The notes under the pieces are model-generated. The model worked only from the letters and a program-made list of their open reading frames with translations, had not been told where the DNA came from and searched no databases. From an uncultured Eubacteriales bacterium (GTDB lineage: Bacteria; Bacillota; Clostridia; Oscillospirales; UBA644), in the NCBI GenBank assembly GCA_905207625.1, contig CAJLLT010000007.1, positions 23,872-87,871 of the forward strand: DNA of 64,000 bases, written 5' to 3'. This document shows positions 42,025-51,506 of the stretch, piece by piece. The translations under genes and the position numbers were made by a program. Positions within the stretch are counted from its first letter, which is position 1; every line of letters begins with the position of its first letter.

Positions 42025-42876
42025 ATGAAAAACAGACTGATTTCAGCGGCAGTTATAATTGCGGTCTTTCTTGTTGCGGTTTTTACTTCCTCGATTCCCT
42101 TTGTTCTCAGCGGAGTAGTCGCGCTTGTCTCTGCCGCGGCTCTTTATGAAGTACTGTCGGTAACAAAATACGCAGAGGGACGCGTTTTCAGAAATATCGG
42201 AACACTCTTTGCGGTTACCGTTCCTTTCCTTACGGAGCTGACTGCAACCCGGATCCTCGAAAAATATAACGTCAATTTTTCTGTAGTCGCACTGGCGGCA
42301 GTCTTCATCTATACACTCATTCTCTTCTGTACAATCCTTATAAGCAACGGGAAATACAGTTTTGAGCACCTTGGTACTGTATTCCTGATGTCCGTAATCA
42401 TTCCCTTTTTCTTTTCCACAATAGTTTCCGTGAACCACAAAGAATACGGAATACTGTATGTAATACTCATGTTTCTCTGCTCCTGGGGCGCTGACACCGG
42501 AGGTTATATTTTCGGTTGTCTGTTCGGAAGAAAAAAATTCGCCCCGCATATCAGTCCGAAAAAGACATTCGCCGGAGTTATCGGAGCCCTGGCTACAGCG
42601 GTCTCCGTTTGCATACTGATAGGATACTGCGCCGGAAAGGTTGGAACCGTACCCGTTGACTACGTCAGTCTTGCAATTTGCGGTGTGGTGGGCGGAATGT
42701 GTGCAATTACCGGTGATCTTATTGCATCGATGATTAAAAGGAGTTTCGGAGTCAAGGATTTCGGTAATCTGATTCCCGGTCACGGAGGAATAATGGACAG
42801 ATTTGATTCTGTGCTTTTCGCCTCCCCCGCCATTTATCTGATAATTACCGTTATGCCGGCTTTCGGTTCAAACTGA
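42025..42876 (+). CDS. cdsA: Phosphatidate cytidylyltransferase
   Basis: 283 residues with about eight membrane segments. It makes CDP-diacylglycerol from phosphatidate and CTP. The signature is SMIKRSFGVKDFGNLIPGHGGIMDRFDS (about 236-263). The start is ATG 42025 with CGGAG before it; a GTG six bases upstream is in frame but lies in the ribosome site. Confidence 0.95.
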   Translation: MKNRLISAAVIIAVFLVAVFTSSIPFVLSGVVALVSAAALYEVLSVTKYAEGRVFRNIGTLFAVTVPFLTELTATRILEKYNVNFSVVALAAVFIYTLILFCTILISNGKYSFEHLGTVFLMSVIIPFFFSTIVSVNHKEYGILYVILMFLCSWGADTGGYIFGCLFGRKKFAPHISPKKTFAGVIGALATAVSVCILIGYCAGKVGTVPVDYVSLAICGVVGGMCAITGDLIASMIKRSFGVKDFGNLIPGHGGIMDRFDSVLFASPAIYLIITVMPAFGSN

Positions 42877-42882
42877 CAAGAT

Positions 42883-44055
42883 ATGAAAAAACTGATTATT
42901 CTGGGCTCAACCGGTTCTATAGGGACTCAGACACTGGACTGTGTCAGGGCTCATCCGGATCTTTTCCGGGTCTCGGCTCTGTCCGCGGGAAAAAACATCG
43001 ACCTTCTGGAAAAACAGATCCGTGAATTCTCCCCCTCTTTTGTCGCAGTGGCGGATACTTCCTGTGCCATAAGATTATCCGAAAGAATAGCGGACACATC
43101 CACTGTTGTCCTTTCCGGAGAAAATGGGATTCTCCGGCTCATGGATGAAACAGAATCGGACATGGTTGTCAACGGAATAGTAGGCATGGCGGGAATGATG
43201 CCGACTTATCACGCCGTGAGCAAGGGAATTACCGTCGCTCTGGCAAACAAGGAAAGTATGGTTGTTGCCGGGAATATCATTATGGAACTTTCCCGGCGCA
43301 ATAACGTCAGAATACTGCCGGTTGACAGCGAGCATTCAGCCATTTTTCAGTGTCTGAACGGTATTTGTCCTACAGAAGACGATATCTCCGGAAATGACAG
43401 CCGGAAAAAGCTGAAGAAAATCATCCTTACAGCCTCCGGCGGCGCGTTTTTCGGAAAAAGCGATGACGAACTCCGGAATATGAAGGCTGCCGACGCACTC
43501 AGACATCCCAACTGGTCCATGGGGGCAAAGATAACCATAGACTGTGCCACGATGTTCAACAAAGGATTTGAAATTCTGGAGGCTGCGCATATTTTTGACC
43601 TGCCGCCGGATAGAATAGAAGTGTTGATACACCGGGAAAGCGTGATTCATTCCATGATCTGCTTTTGTGACAATTCTGTTCTTGCCCAGCTTGGTGTTCC
43701 GGATATGAGGGTACCGATTCAGTACGCCCTGACATACCCGTCAAGGCTTGAGAGTCCCGCAAAAGAACTTGATCTTGTGCAAACAGCAAAATTGACATTT
43801 TTCCGGCCTGATGCCAGGTCTCAGAGAGTAATGGACCTTTGCCGCAACGCTTTCAATTGCAGAGGGACTGCGACCGCCGTGCTCAATGCGGCGAATGAAT
43901 GTGCGGTTGAGGAGTTTCTTAAAGGCAATATCCCGTTTACGGAGATCGCCGACCGGGTTGAATCTGCCCTGATTGCCCATAATAACATATCAGATCCAAC
44001 CATTGAACAGATAATTCAGGCGGACATCGATACCCGTCATACTGTTTTCAGATAA
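42883..44055 (+). CDS. dxr: 1-deoxy-D-xylulose 5-phosphate reductoisomerase
   Basis: 390 residues. Converts DXP to MEP with NADPH. NADPH motif LGSTGSIGTQTLD (5-17), ALANKESMV (about 120-128), the metal site around LPVDSEHSAIFQ and SGGAFFGKSDDEL. LTYPSRLESP lies in the C-terminal part. Works with ispG in the same operon. Confidence 0.97.
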   Translation: MKKLIILGSTGSIGTQTLDCVRAHPDLFRVSALSAGKNIDLLEKQIREFSPSFVAVADTSCAIRLSERIADTSTVVLSGENGILRLMDETESDMVVNGIVGMAGMMPTYHAVSKGITVALANKESMVVAGNIIMELSRRNNVRILPVDSEHSAIFQCLNGICPTEDDISGNDSRKKLKKIILTASGGAFFGKSDDELRNMKAADALRHPNWSMGAKITIDCATMFNKGFEILEAAHIFDLPPDRIEVLIHRESVIHSMICFCDNSVLAQLGVPDMRVPIQYALTYPSRLESPAKELDLVQTAKLTFFRPDARSQRVMDLCRNAFNCRGTATAVLNAANECAVEEFLKGNIPFTEIADRVESALIAHNNISDPTIEQIIQADIDTRHTVFR

Positions 44056-44068
44056 AGGAGAGTAGGAA

Positions 44069-45109
44069 ATGCAAGCGGTTGTCAATGTATTACTGCAAAT
44101 ACTTTATACCGTTCTCGTGTTCGGTTTTCTCATTTTTGTTCACGAATTCGGTCATTTTTTCACTGCAAAACTGTTTAAGGTAAAAGTCAATGAGTTCGCC
44201 CTCGGCATGGGACCGGCAATTTTTAAAAAGCAGAAAGGCGATACGACTTACGCCGTCAGGGCCTTCCCCATCGGCGGTTTTGTTCAGATGGAGGGCGAGG
44301 ACGAAGCAAGTGACGATCCGAATGCTTTCGGAAATAAGCCTGCCTGGCAAAGATTCATAATTGTTGCCGCAGGCGCACTGATGAACATTGTATTCGGTCT
44401 GATATTTACCGCTGTAATTGTTTGCAACGCTCAGCTTAAATCCTGCACCGTGAGCCAGTTTTATGACGGAGCAAAATCCTCTGAATACGGCTTGCAGGTC
44501 GGTGATACCATACTAACCATCGATGGCAAAAAAATCGGAACGTACATGGATATTCAGACGGCATTTTCCATGACTTACAATAAAGACAGCATTGATATTG
44601 AAGTCAGACGGGACGGTCAGAAAGTTCTTCTTGAAAACGTGGAATTTATTAAGACTCAGGTCCAGGATCTCACGATACTGACCCGGGACTTCGACCTTGC
44701 CGATGAAAGCCGGACCTTCGGCAACCTGTTCAGACATACCGTCAGAACAACATTTTCATTTATAACAATGACCTATGATACACTCGGAGACCTCATAACC
44801 GGCAAGGTTTCGGTTAAATATGTTTCCGGACCTATAGGAGCATCCACGACTATTGTTGAAGCGGCAAACAGCGGTATTTTAACACTTCTTATGCTTATGG
44901 CAATGCTCTCCGCAAACCTTGCCGTAGTGAATATTCTTCCCCTCCCCGCTCTCGACGGCGGAAGGCTTCTGTTCATTCTGATTGAAATGATATTCCGCAA
45001 ACCCGTACCGAAAAAGGCAGAAGCGATAGTACATTTTGTAGGAATAATCATTCTTTTCGCACTGATGATTGTCATCGCCTTCAAAGATATTCTGATGCTG
45101 ATTTTATGA
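44069..45109 (+). CDS. rseP: Site-2 intramembrane metalloprotease RseP
   Basis: 346 residues of the M50 family. Zinc motif HEFGH (about 25-29) in the first membrane segment, FPIGGFVQMEGEDE, a PDZ domain (about 120-210, LQVGDTILTIDGKKI) and NILPLPALDGGRLLF (about 295) with the third ligand. It cuts anti-sigma factors or signal peptides in the membrane. The ispG start overlaps the stop. Confidence 0.96.
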   Translation: MQAVVNVLLQILYTVLVFGFLIFVHEFGHFFTAKLFKVKVNEFALGMGPAIFKKQKGDTTYAVRAFPIGGFVQMEGEDEASDDPNAFGNKPAWQRFIIVAAGALMNIVFGLIFTAVIVCNAQLKSCTVSQFYDGAKSSEYGLQVGDTILTIDGKKIGTYMDIQTAFSMTYNKDSIDIEVRRDGQKVLLENVEFIKTQVQDLTILTRDFDLADESRTFGNLFRHTVRTTFSFITMTYDTLGDLITGKVSVKYVSGPIGASTTIVEAANSGILTLLMLMAMLSANLAVVNILPLPALDGGRLLFILIEMIFRKPVPKKAEAIVHFVGIIILFALMIVIAFKDILMLIL

Positions 45110-46176
45110 TGAGAAACTATAAAGAGATCAGAATCGGAAACGTCCGCATCGGCGCAGATAATCCGATTGCTGTGCAGTCAATGTGCAACGTCCCGTTCAG
45201 TCGGTTTGATGAGTTGAAAACACAGGCATTGCAACTTCAGAATGCCGGTTGCGATATTTTGCGGGTTTCGGTTCCGGATGAGGATTCAGCCCGTCTGTTC
45301 AGAGAACTGAAACGTACTCTGTCAATTCCCCTTGTTGCGGACATACATTTCAGTTACAAACTGGCTCTGGCGTCAATTGATGCCGGCGCGGATAAAATCC
45401 GGATAAACCCGGGAAATCTTGAACGGGATAAGATCAGGGTCGTTGCCGATGCCGCAAGAAAAGCGGGAATTCCGATTAGGGTCGGTATTAACAGCGGCTC
45501 GCTGGAAAAACGTCTGCTGGCGAAATACGGCTCTCCTACCGCAGCGGCTTTGGCGGAAAGTGCCCTTGACAACGTAAAATTGCTTGAAGACTGTGACTTT
45601 TCGGATATTGCCGTATCAATCAAGAGTTCCGATGTGAGACTCACTGTCGAGGCATATAAGGCATTCGACGAACTGAACGTGAACAGATATCCGCTACATA
45701 TCGGTGTGACCGAAGCTGGAACTCTCCGTACGGGACTGATAAAAGGGTCTGCCGGAATAGGTGCACTTCTGCTTCAGGGAATAGGAAGCACTATACGGTA
45801 CTCACTGACAGCCGATCCGATAGAGGAGATTCACGCAGCGAAAACTCTGCTCCGGGCTCTTGGTCTGAATGATACCGGGATTGAAGTAATTTCCTGCCCG
45901 ACCTGCGGAAGGACCACTGTAGATTCCGTCAGGCTTGCAAACCGCATAGAGACGGAGTTTTCCCATATCAAAAAGCATCTGAAAATTGCAGTCATGGGTT
46001 GCGTGGTAAACGGTATCGGCGAAGCCCGTGAGGCGGATTTCGGAGTTACCGGAGCCAACGGACTTTATGTTCTGTTTCAGAAAGCCGGTGACGGCACGGT
46101 GAAGATACTCCGGGACAAGATCCGTGAAGATGAGATCTTTTCCGTAATAGAAAAACAGATACAATCAATGCTTTGA
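45106..46176 (+). CDS. ispG: 4-hydroxy-3-methylbut-2-en-1-yl diphosphate synthase
   Basis: 356 residues. A 4Fe-4S enzyme of the MEP pathway converting MEcPP to HMBPP. IAVQSMCNVPFSR near the start, IRINPGNL (about 99-106) and the cluster ligands in SCPTCGRTTVD (about 266-276) and VMGCVVNGIGEA (about 303-314). Last of the conserved lipid/isoprenoid run; YfhO follows after 24 bp. Confidence 0.97.
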   Translation: MMRNYKEIRIGNVRIGADNPIAVQSMCNVPFSRFDELKTQALQLQNAGCDILRVSVPDEDSARLFRELKRTLSIPLVADIHFSYKLALASIDAGADKIRINPGNLERDKIRVVADAARKAGIPIRVGINSGSLEKRLLAKYGSPTAAALAESALDNVKLLEDCDFSDIAVSIKSSDVRLTVEAYKAFDELNVNRYPLHIGVTEAGTLRTGLIKGSAGIGALLLQGIGSTIRYSLTADPIEEIHAAKTLLRALGLNDTGIEVISCPTCGRTTVDSVRLANRIETEFSHIKKHLKIAVMGCVVNGIGEAREADFGVTGANGLYVLFQKAGDGTVKILRDKIREDEIFSVIEKQIQSML

Positions 46177-46200
46177 TCATAAACAACAGAGAGGTTTAAA

Positions 46201-48867
46201 ATGAGCAATTCCGACCGGATACAGTCCCCCCTGGCTGAAAAAGGGATGCGTCGTTTTTTCAAGAATAATTTTTATTGTATTCTCTCCTTTGCCGTGCCCT
46301 TCGTTATTATGTTTACGGTATATGCGGCGGCAGGAGTCCATCCTTTCGGTTCAAATCAAATACTGGTGACTGATTTCTGGCACCAGTATTATCCGTTTTT
46401 GTCTGAAATGCAGTCAAAACTTCAGCAGGGCGGTTCCCTTCTCTACTCATGGAATACCGGTCTCGGTTCCAACTTTCTTGCGATAATTGCTTATTACTGT
46501 ACAAGCCCGCTTAACTTCCTCACGATTCTTGTTCCTAAGGAATGGCTGAGGGAAGCCGTAACGCTTTTTGTTATAACAAAGATCAGCTGCGCCGGGCTTT
46601 TCATGTCTGTTTTCCTGAAAAAATCCTATAAAAAGAACGGACCTGAATTGCTTCTGTTCTCCCTCGGTTATGCCCTTTGCAGTTTTATGGTGGGCTATTC
46701 CTGGAATATAATGTGGCTTGATTCGGTGGCTCTGCTGCCCCTTGTGGTTCTCGGAATCCGTTCACTGTTTTTTGAAAAGAAGTACAAGCTCTATATAATA
46801 GCCCTGGCTCTTGCGGTAATTTCGAATTACTATATGGGCTTCATGATATGTGTTTTCACTGCCCTGTACTTTTTTATGCTCAATGCCGCAAATACGGTCC
46901 GGGCAAAGGATTTCTTCACCGGACTCGTCCGTATCGGCTGGGCATCTCTTATTGCGGTGGCAATGACCGCTGTTGTCCTTTTGCCCGCATATCTTGCCCT
47001 GCAACTGGCTTACCAGTCTCCGAGCAAACCGTCCCTTTTCCAGTTATATGAGAGTTTTACCGACATTCTCGCAAAATTTACACCGTTTGAAGCTCCGACA
47101 GCCAAAGAAGGACTTCCGAATATCTACTCCGGAGCATTGGCTCTCCTTTCCGGTTCGGTATTTCTTGTATCGGACAGATATAAAACAAGGGAAAAAATAT
47201 CCTACGTATCCCTTCTTGTTTTCCTGCTGATTTGTTGCAATTTCAAATATCTCAACTTCCTCTGGCACGGGGCTCATATCCCGAATATGCTGCCTTACAG
47301 ATTCTCGTTCCTCATATCATTCCTTCTCGTGGAAATTGCGTTCAAAGCTTTCTGCACCATGCTTGACGAAGGTGTGAAACGGATCCACCTTCTCGCCATT
47401 GCCGTAACGGCAGTACTTTACCAGACGCTTGCCTTTGTCTATAACGCAAGAGGCGCGGCAATCGGATGTCTTGTAATGTTCCTTTTGTATGTGGTGGTAT
47501 TCTGCCTCTGGAACATGGAAACGGAAGCAAAAGTTCGTATTCCCCGTTCGTGCATGTCGGTTGCGCTTACGATTTTTGTGGTGGCGGAAGCGGCGGCATC
47601 CACAGGGCTCGGCATCGCCGAGGTCAGGGTATCGGATTATACGACATACCCGGCGTACTACTCAACAGTCAAGCCTCTGATCGACCTGGTTCACGAGGAT
47701 CAGAGTTTCCAGAGGACGGAAACGACCAAAACATATACTCTCAATGATCCCGTTCTGTACTCTTACCGGGGAGTATCTCAGTTTTCCTCCACGGCAGTGG
47801 TGAATGTCACAACTTTCCTGAAAAATCTCGGACTTTCCGCCGCAGAGAACGCAAACAGATACTATTACTCCAGCACTTCGGAATTCGTCAACTCGGCTTT
47901 CGGAATAAAATACCTTATTGCCAAAGACGGTTTCTTTGCGGATTCCCTGCACTTCAAACGTGTGGCTTCCGAAGAGTATTCCTCCCTGTACGAAAACATA
48001 TATACCCTTCCCATAGGATATATGACGGATCGTAATATAAGAGATTATACAGGTAAGGCCGACACCTGCTTTGCGGTTCAGAACGATCTGTTTACCCGCA
48101 TGACAGGAATTGACAGAGATCTTTTCCTGATGCTTACCCCCACAGAGGAAAGTTCAGTGGGAATAAGCCTGTACCGGTACTCGGAAGGTAAGTTTTCATA
48201 CCTGGATAACGGGTCAGGGGCAGGAGTCTTCAGTACAACGGTGACATATACCATGCCTGCGGACGGAGTCCTTTATGTCTATACCTCTGCCGGAAACGAT
48301 TCCACTTCCGTAATGATAACCGGGGACGTGGATCAGGCATCAAAATCCTTCTCCCTCGACACTATGCGCCCGGCAATGTTTGCGGCGGGAACATTCAAAG
48401 CCGGCGAAAAAGTCACCCTGACAAACTATTTCGATGAAGGAGCTTCCGGGACTCTTACGCAGTATGTTGCCGTTATGGACGAACCGGTGTTCCGCGCGGG
48501 ATACGACAGTCTCCGTGACGAGGGGCTCGAGGTAACCGACTATTCCGATACATCTCTGAAAGGAACCGTTTCGGTCAGAAAACCGGGAACAATGTTCCTT
48601 ACCGTACCCTATGAAAAGGGCTGGTCGCTGTATGTCAACGGAGAAAAGACTGAGATTGACCCGATTCTCGGAACCTTTATCGCAGTTGATCTTGATACCG
48701 GGGACTATGAGATAGAACTGAAATACTCCCCTGACGGGTTCCGTACCGGTGCTGTTATATCCGTGTCGGCGATACTGATCTTTGCCGCGATCTGTGTGAC
48801 GGATACGGTAATAAAAAGGAAGAAAAAAGACGGGAACTCTCCCGCCGGAAACGAAGGAAAGGAATAA
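46201..48867 (+). CDS. YfhO family membrane glycosyltransferase
   Basis: 888 residues, a typical YfhO length. About 12 membrane segments in the first 470 residues, a large exported region (about 480-855) and a last membrane segment (about 859-880). The early loop VTDFWHQYYPFLSEMQSK carries the acidic residue expected for a GT-C glycosyltransferase. In Bacillus YfhO adds a sugar to a wall polymer using a lipid-linked donor made by CsbB. The next two genes supply exactly the GT2 and the GtrA flippase, overlapping or 5 bp apart. Confidence 0.9.
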   Translation: MSNSDRIQSPLAEKGMRRFFKNNFYCILSFAVPFVIMFTVYAAAGVHPFGSNQILVTDFWHQYYPFLSEMQSKLQQGGSLLYSWNTGLGSNFLAIIAYYCTSPLNFLTILVPKEWLREAVTLFVITKISCAGLFMSVFLKKSYKKNGPELLLFSLGYALCSFMVGYSWNIMWLDSVALLPLVVLGIRSLFFEKKYKLYIIALALAVISNYYMGFMICVFTALYFFMLNAANTVRAKDFFTGLVRIGWASLIAVAMTAVVLLPAYLALQLAYQSPSKPSLFQLYESFTDILAKFTPFEAPTAKEGLPNIYSGALALLSGSVFLVSDRYKTREKISYVSLLVFLLICCNFKYLNFLWHGAHIPNMLPYRFSFLISFLLVEIAFKAFCTMLDEGVKRIHLLAIAVTAVLYQTLAFVYNARGAAIGCLVMFLLYVVVFCLWNMETEAKVRIPRSCMSVALTIFVVAEAAASTGLGIAEVRVSDYTTYPAYYSTVKPLIDLVHEDQSFQRTETTKTYTLNDPVLYSYRGVSQFSSTAVVNVTTFLKNLGLSAAENANRYYYSSTSEFVNSAFGIKYLIAKDGFFADSLHFKRVASEEYSSLYENIYTLPIGYMTDRNIRDYTGKADTCFAVQNDLFTRMTGIDRDLFLMLTPTEESSVGISLYRYSEGKFSYLDNGSGAGVFSTTVTYTMPADGVLYVYTSAGNDSTSVMITGDVDQASKSFSLDTMRPAMFAAGTFKAGEKVTLTNYFDEGASGTLTQYVAVMDEPVFRAGYDSLRDEGLEVTDYSDTSLKGTVSVRKPGTMFLTVPYEKGWSLYVNGEKTEIDPILGTFIAVDLDTGDYEIELKYSPDGFRTGAVISVSAILIFAAICVTDTVIKRKKKDGNSPAGNEGKE

Positions 48868-48872
48868 TCCCG

Positions 48873-49814
48873 ATGGACGTTATTTCCGTTATTGTTCCCT
48901 GCTTTAATGAGGAAGAAAGTCTCCCGCTCTTTTATGACGAAATCACCCGTGTCGCTTCCGAAATGCCGGAGGTCCGGTTCGAGGTCATAGTTGTTGACGA
49001 CGGTTCAAAGGATAAAACCGTTGAAGTCGCCCGGCAACTATGCAAAAAAGACGACCGCTTCCGCTATATCTCATTCTCCCGGAATTTCGGCAAGGAGTCT
49101 GCGATGTATGCGGGACTGCAAGCCTGCACCGGAGATTATGCCGTAGTCATCGATGCGGATCTGCAGCATCCGCCGAAGTATATCAAACAAATGTATTCGG
49201 AGATCCTCAGCGAAGGCTGGGATTGCGTTGCCATGCGCAGGGTAAGCCGTGAGGGTGAGCCGAAGCTCCGCTCTTTCTTCTCCCGTATGTTTTATAAACT
49301 CATGGCAAAGATCTCCGGCACGGAGGTCGTGGACGGTGCGTGCGACTACCGGCTCATGTGCCGACGGATGGTTGACGCGGTATTGTCCGTAGCGGAAAGA
49401 AACCGCTTTTCCAAGGGCATTTTCTCCTGGGTCGGATTCAGGACAAAATGGCTGGAGTTTGAAAACGTTGAACGGGTTGCGGGAACGACAAAATGGTCCT
49501 TCCGGAAACTTCTGATGTACTCCTTTGACGGAATAACGGCGTTTTCCACTACCCCGCTTTATATATCCTCCTTTGTGGGATTTATTTTCTGCGCCGTTGC
49601 CTTTATCTGGATGCTGGTGTATATAATCAAGACCCTGATATGGGGTGACCCGGTTCCGGGGTTCCCGACGCTGGCATGTCTGATACTGTTTATAGGCGGA
49701 ATTCAGCTGCTCGTCATCGGCGTTCTGGGACAGTATCTCGCAAAAACCTATATTGAAACCAAGCACAGACCCATATATATCGTTCGGGAAACGGAAGAAG
49801 ATCTGAAAAAATGA
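48873..49814 (+). CDS. GT2 polyprenyl-phosphate sugar transferase (GtrB/CsbB-like)
   Basis: 313 residues. GT-A domain with SVIVPCFNEEESL (about 4-16), VVDDGSKDKT and VIDADLQHPPKYI (DxD), then two membrane segments (about 229-253 and 265-292). It should load a sugar from a nucleotide donor onto undecaprenyl phosphate at the inner face. Paired with GtrA and YfhO. Confidence 0.92.
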   Translation: MDVISVIVPCFNEEESLPLFYDEITRVASEMPEVRFEVIVVDDGSKDKTVEVARQLCKKDDRFRYISFSRNFGKESAMYAGLQACTGDYAVVIDADLQHPPKYIKQMYSEILSEGWDCVAMRRVSREGEPKLRSFFSRMFYKLMAKISGTEVVDGACDYRLMCRRMVDAVLSVAERNRFSKGIFSWVGFRTKWLEFENVERVAGTTKWSFRKLLMYSFDGITAFSTTPLYISSFVGFIFCAVAFIWMLVYIIKTLIWGDPVPGFPTLACLILFIGGIQLLVIGVLGQYLAKTYIETKHRPIYIVRETEEDLKK

Positions 49815-50317
49815 AGCTGATTGAAAAAATCAAAACTCTCTTTGACGCGAAGCTCCTTAAATTTATTATCGTAGGCGTAATAAATACCCTTGTGGGTACA
49901 GCCATTATGTTCGGGCTTTATAATCTGATTCTTCCGGCTCTGGGCTGGTTCCCGGCGGAAAAATCCTACGATATTGCGGTTTTCGGTCACAGTTTCACTA
50001 TAACCGACCTGAATTTCTGGATTGCCTCGGCGGCAAACTATATCCTGACAAGTATCCTCAGCTTCATTCTCAACAAGCATTTCACCTTCAAAAATAAGGA
50101 ACGCTCCTTTGCGGTAGTGGTCAGATTCGTACTGAATATCGCCGTATGCTATATCCTCGCCTACGGGATTGCCAAACCTCTTACGGTTGCGTTGCTCTCC
50201 GGATGCTCCCAGAAGGTTCAGTCCAATATAGCAATGCTCGTCGGTATGTGCTTCTTCACCGGATTCAATTACCTCGGTCAGAGGCTCTTTGCTTTCAGGG
50301 ATAAAACCGAATCCTGA
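49811..50317 (+). CDS. GtrA-like flippase
   Basis: 168 residues with four membrane segments. LLKFIIVGVINTLVGTAIMFGLYN and a conserved SFILNKHFTFKNKE loop mark the GtrA family, which moves the polyprenyl-phosphate sugar across the membrane. It overlaps the GT2 gene by four bases and ends the operon. The gene is a little longer than the usual 120-150 residues because of an inserted loop after the first segment pair. Confidence 0.92.
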   Translation: MKLIEKIKTLFDAKLLKFIIVGVINTLVGTAIMFGLYNLILPALGWFPAEKSYDIAVFGHSFTITDLNFWIASAANYILTSILSFILNKHFTFKNKERSFAVVVRFVLNIAVCYILAYGIAKPLTVALLSGCSQKVQSNIAMLVGMCFFTGFNYLGQRLFAFRDKTES

Positions 50318-50340
50318 AATCCGAAAATAAAGATACATAA

Positions 50341-50375
50341 ACCCCGAAGACAAGCCGGTCTCCGGGGCTTTCTCT
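50341..50375 (+). terminator. Terminator after the glycosylation cassette
   Basis: CCCCGAAGAC and GTCTCCGGGG (one mismatch), then TTTCTCTTTCTT. Confidence 0.72.
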
Positions 50376-50441
50376 TTCTTCTCAGACCTCACGTCCGAAA
50401 ATAATTCCAAAAAAATAACGATAAGATACAGTGTGTATGGA

Positions 50442-50480
50442 TTAACGCTTGTGTTAAAATGTGCATTAACCGTTTATACT
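50442..50480 (+). promoter_or_regulatory. Inverted repeats at the XRE regulator promoter
   Basis: TTAAC-GCTTGT-GTTAA (50442-50457) is a perfect 5-bp inverted repeat, and a third half-site TTAAC lies at 50466-50470. A -10 box TATACT is at 50475-50480. This layout suits autoregulation by the XRE protein. Confidence 0.5.
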
Positions 50481-50517
50481 ATGTACAGTAAAAACAAAGT
50501 CGAAAATGGGTGATGTA

Positions 50518-50832
50518 ATGATAGACAAGCGTATCGGCAAACGTATAAAAAAATGCCGGGAAAAACTCGGGCTGACACAGGAGGATTTCGCCGAAAAGAC
50601 CGGACTGTCCGTCAATTACATTTCCACGGTGGAGCGTGGCGGCTCATTTCCCCGCTGCGAAAGACTTATAACAATAATAAACGGTTTGGAAACATCTGCC
50701 GATGCCATATTCTGCGATGTAATCAACGCTTCTACAGGATATAAAGAAAACGAAATCAGCAAAAGGCTGGCAGATATGCCTCCGGAAGAACAAAAAAGAA
50801 TACTCGAGATGCTTGACAAGTTAACAGATTAA
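50518..50832 (+). CDS. XRE-family transcriptional regulator
   Basis: 104 residues: an N-terminal HTH (RIGKRIKKCREKLGLTQEDFAEKTGLSVNYISTVERG, about 4-42) and a short helical tail. ATG 50518 has GGGTGAT upstream; an ATG at 50506 is inside that site. The gene has a likely operator in front. Its target is unknown; it may act on the SLOG gene 52 bp downstream. Confidence 0.85.
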   Translation: MIDKRIGKRIKKCREKLGLTQEDFAEKTGLSVNYISTVERGGSFPRCERLITIINGLETSADAIFCDVINASTGYKENEISKRLADMPPEEQKRILEMLDKLTD

Positions 50833-50884
50833 GTCTACAGATAAATATAAAGATATACACATAATTTTAAGGAGAACAAAATAC

Positions 50885-51376
50885 ATGAAGAACTGCTGTT
50901 TTACCGGTCATAGACCCAAATCCCTCCCCTTCGGATATAATGAAAGCGAACCTGAATGCCGGAGAATGAAAGACCGGCTGAGAGAAACCGTGGAAAAACT
51001 TATTACTGAGGAAGGTGTGACCCATTTCATAAGCGGAATGGCTATGGGGGTGGATATGTATGCGGCGGAGGAAGTCCTTGCGCTGAAAGAAAAATATCCG
51101 CATATTACTCTGGAATGTGCTCTCCCCTGTGAAACACAGGCCGAAAAGTGGTCCGAGGATATGAGAGTCCGATATTTCGGAATAATCGAAAAATCCGACA
51201 AAGAAACACTCTTGCAGAACCGATACACGAACGATTGCATGATGAAACGGAACAGGTATATGGTGGACAATTGTGACGTACTGGTTGCCGTCTGGAACGG
51301 AAAGAAAAGCGGCACCGCCAACACTGTTAATTACGCTCTTGCAACGGGTAAGAGAGTGATCGTTATTGATCCGTAG
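50885..51376 (+). CDS. SLOG-family protein (DUF1273/YpsA-like)
   Basis: 163 residues, Rossmann-like. The start CCFTGHRPKSLPFGYNE, GMAMGVDMYAAEEVL (about 56-70) and the end VAVWNGKKSGTANTVNYALATGKRVIVI belong to the YpsA/DUF1273 branch of the SLOG superfamily, which is predicted to bind nucleotide-derived ligands. AAGGAG lies before ATG. It probably shares a transcript with the XRE gene. Confidence 0.88.
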   Translation: MKNCCFTGHRPKSLPFGYNESEPECRRMKDRLRETVEKLITEEGVTHFISGMAMGVDMYAAEEVLALKEKYPHITLECALPCETQAEKWSEDMRVRYFGIIEKSDKETLLQNRYTNDCMMKRNRYMVDNCDVLVAVWNGKKSGTANTVNYALATGKRVIVIDP

Positions 51377-51448
51377 AACTTGACTTAGTTGCAATTCAGA
51401 TTCATTTTGGGGTTTTGGCCGCACCCGCAGTGGGGTTTATCACTGAGG

Positions 51449-51485
51449 AAAATACCCGGTCCTCGGACCGGGTATTTTCTTTTAT
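51449..51485. terminator. Bidirectional terminator
   Basis: AAAATACCCGGTCC and GGACCGGGTATTTT with a 2-nt TC centre, then CTTTT. It lies between the SLOG gene and the convergent EamA gene. Confidence 0.82.
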
Positions 51486-51506
51486 TGAGTAGGATAAGAA
51501 CCTTTG

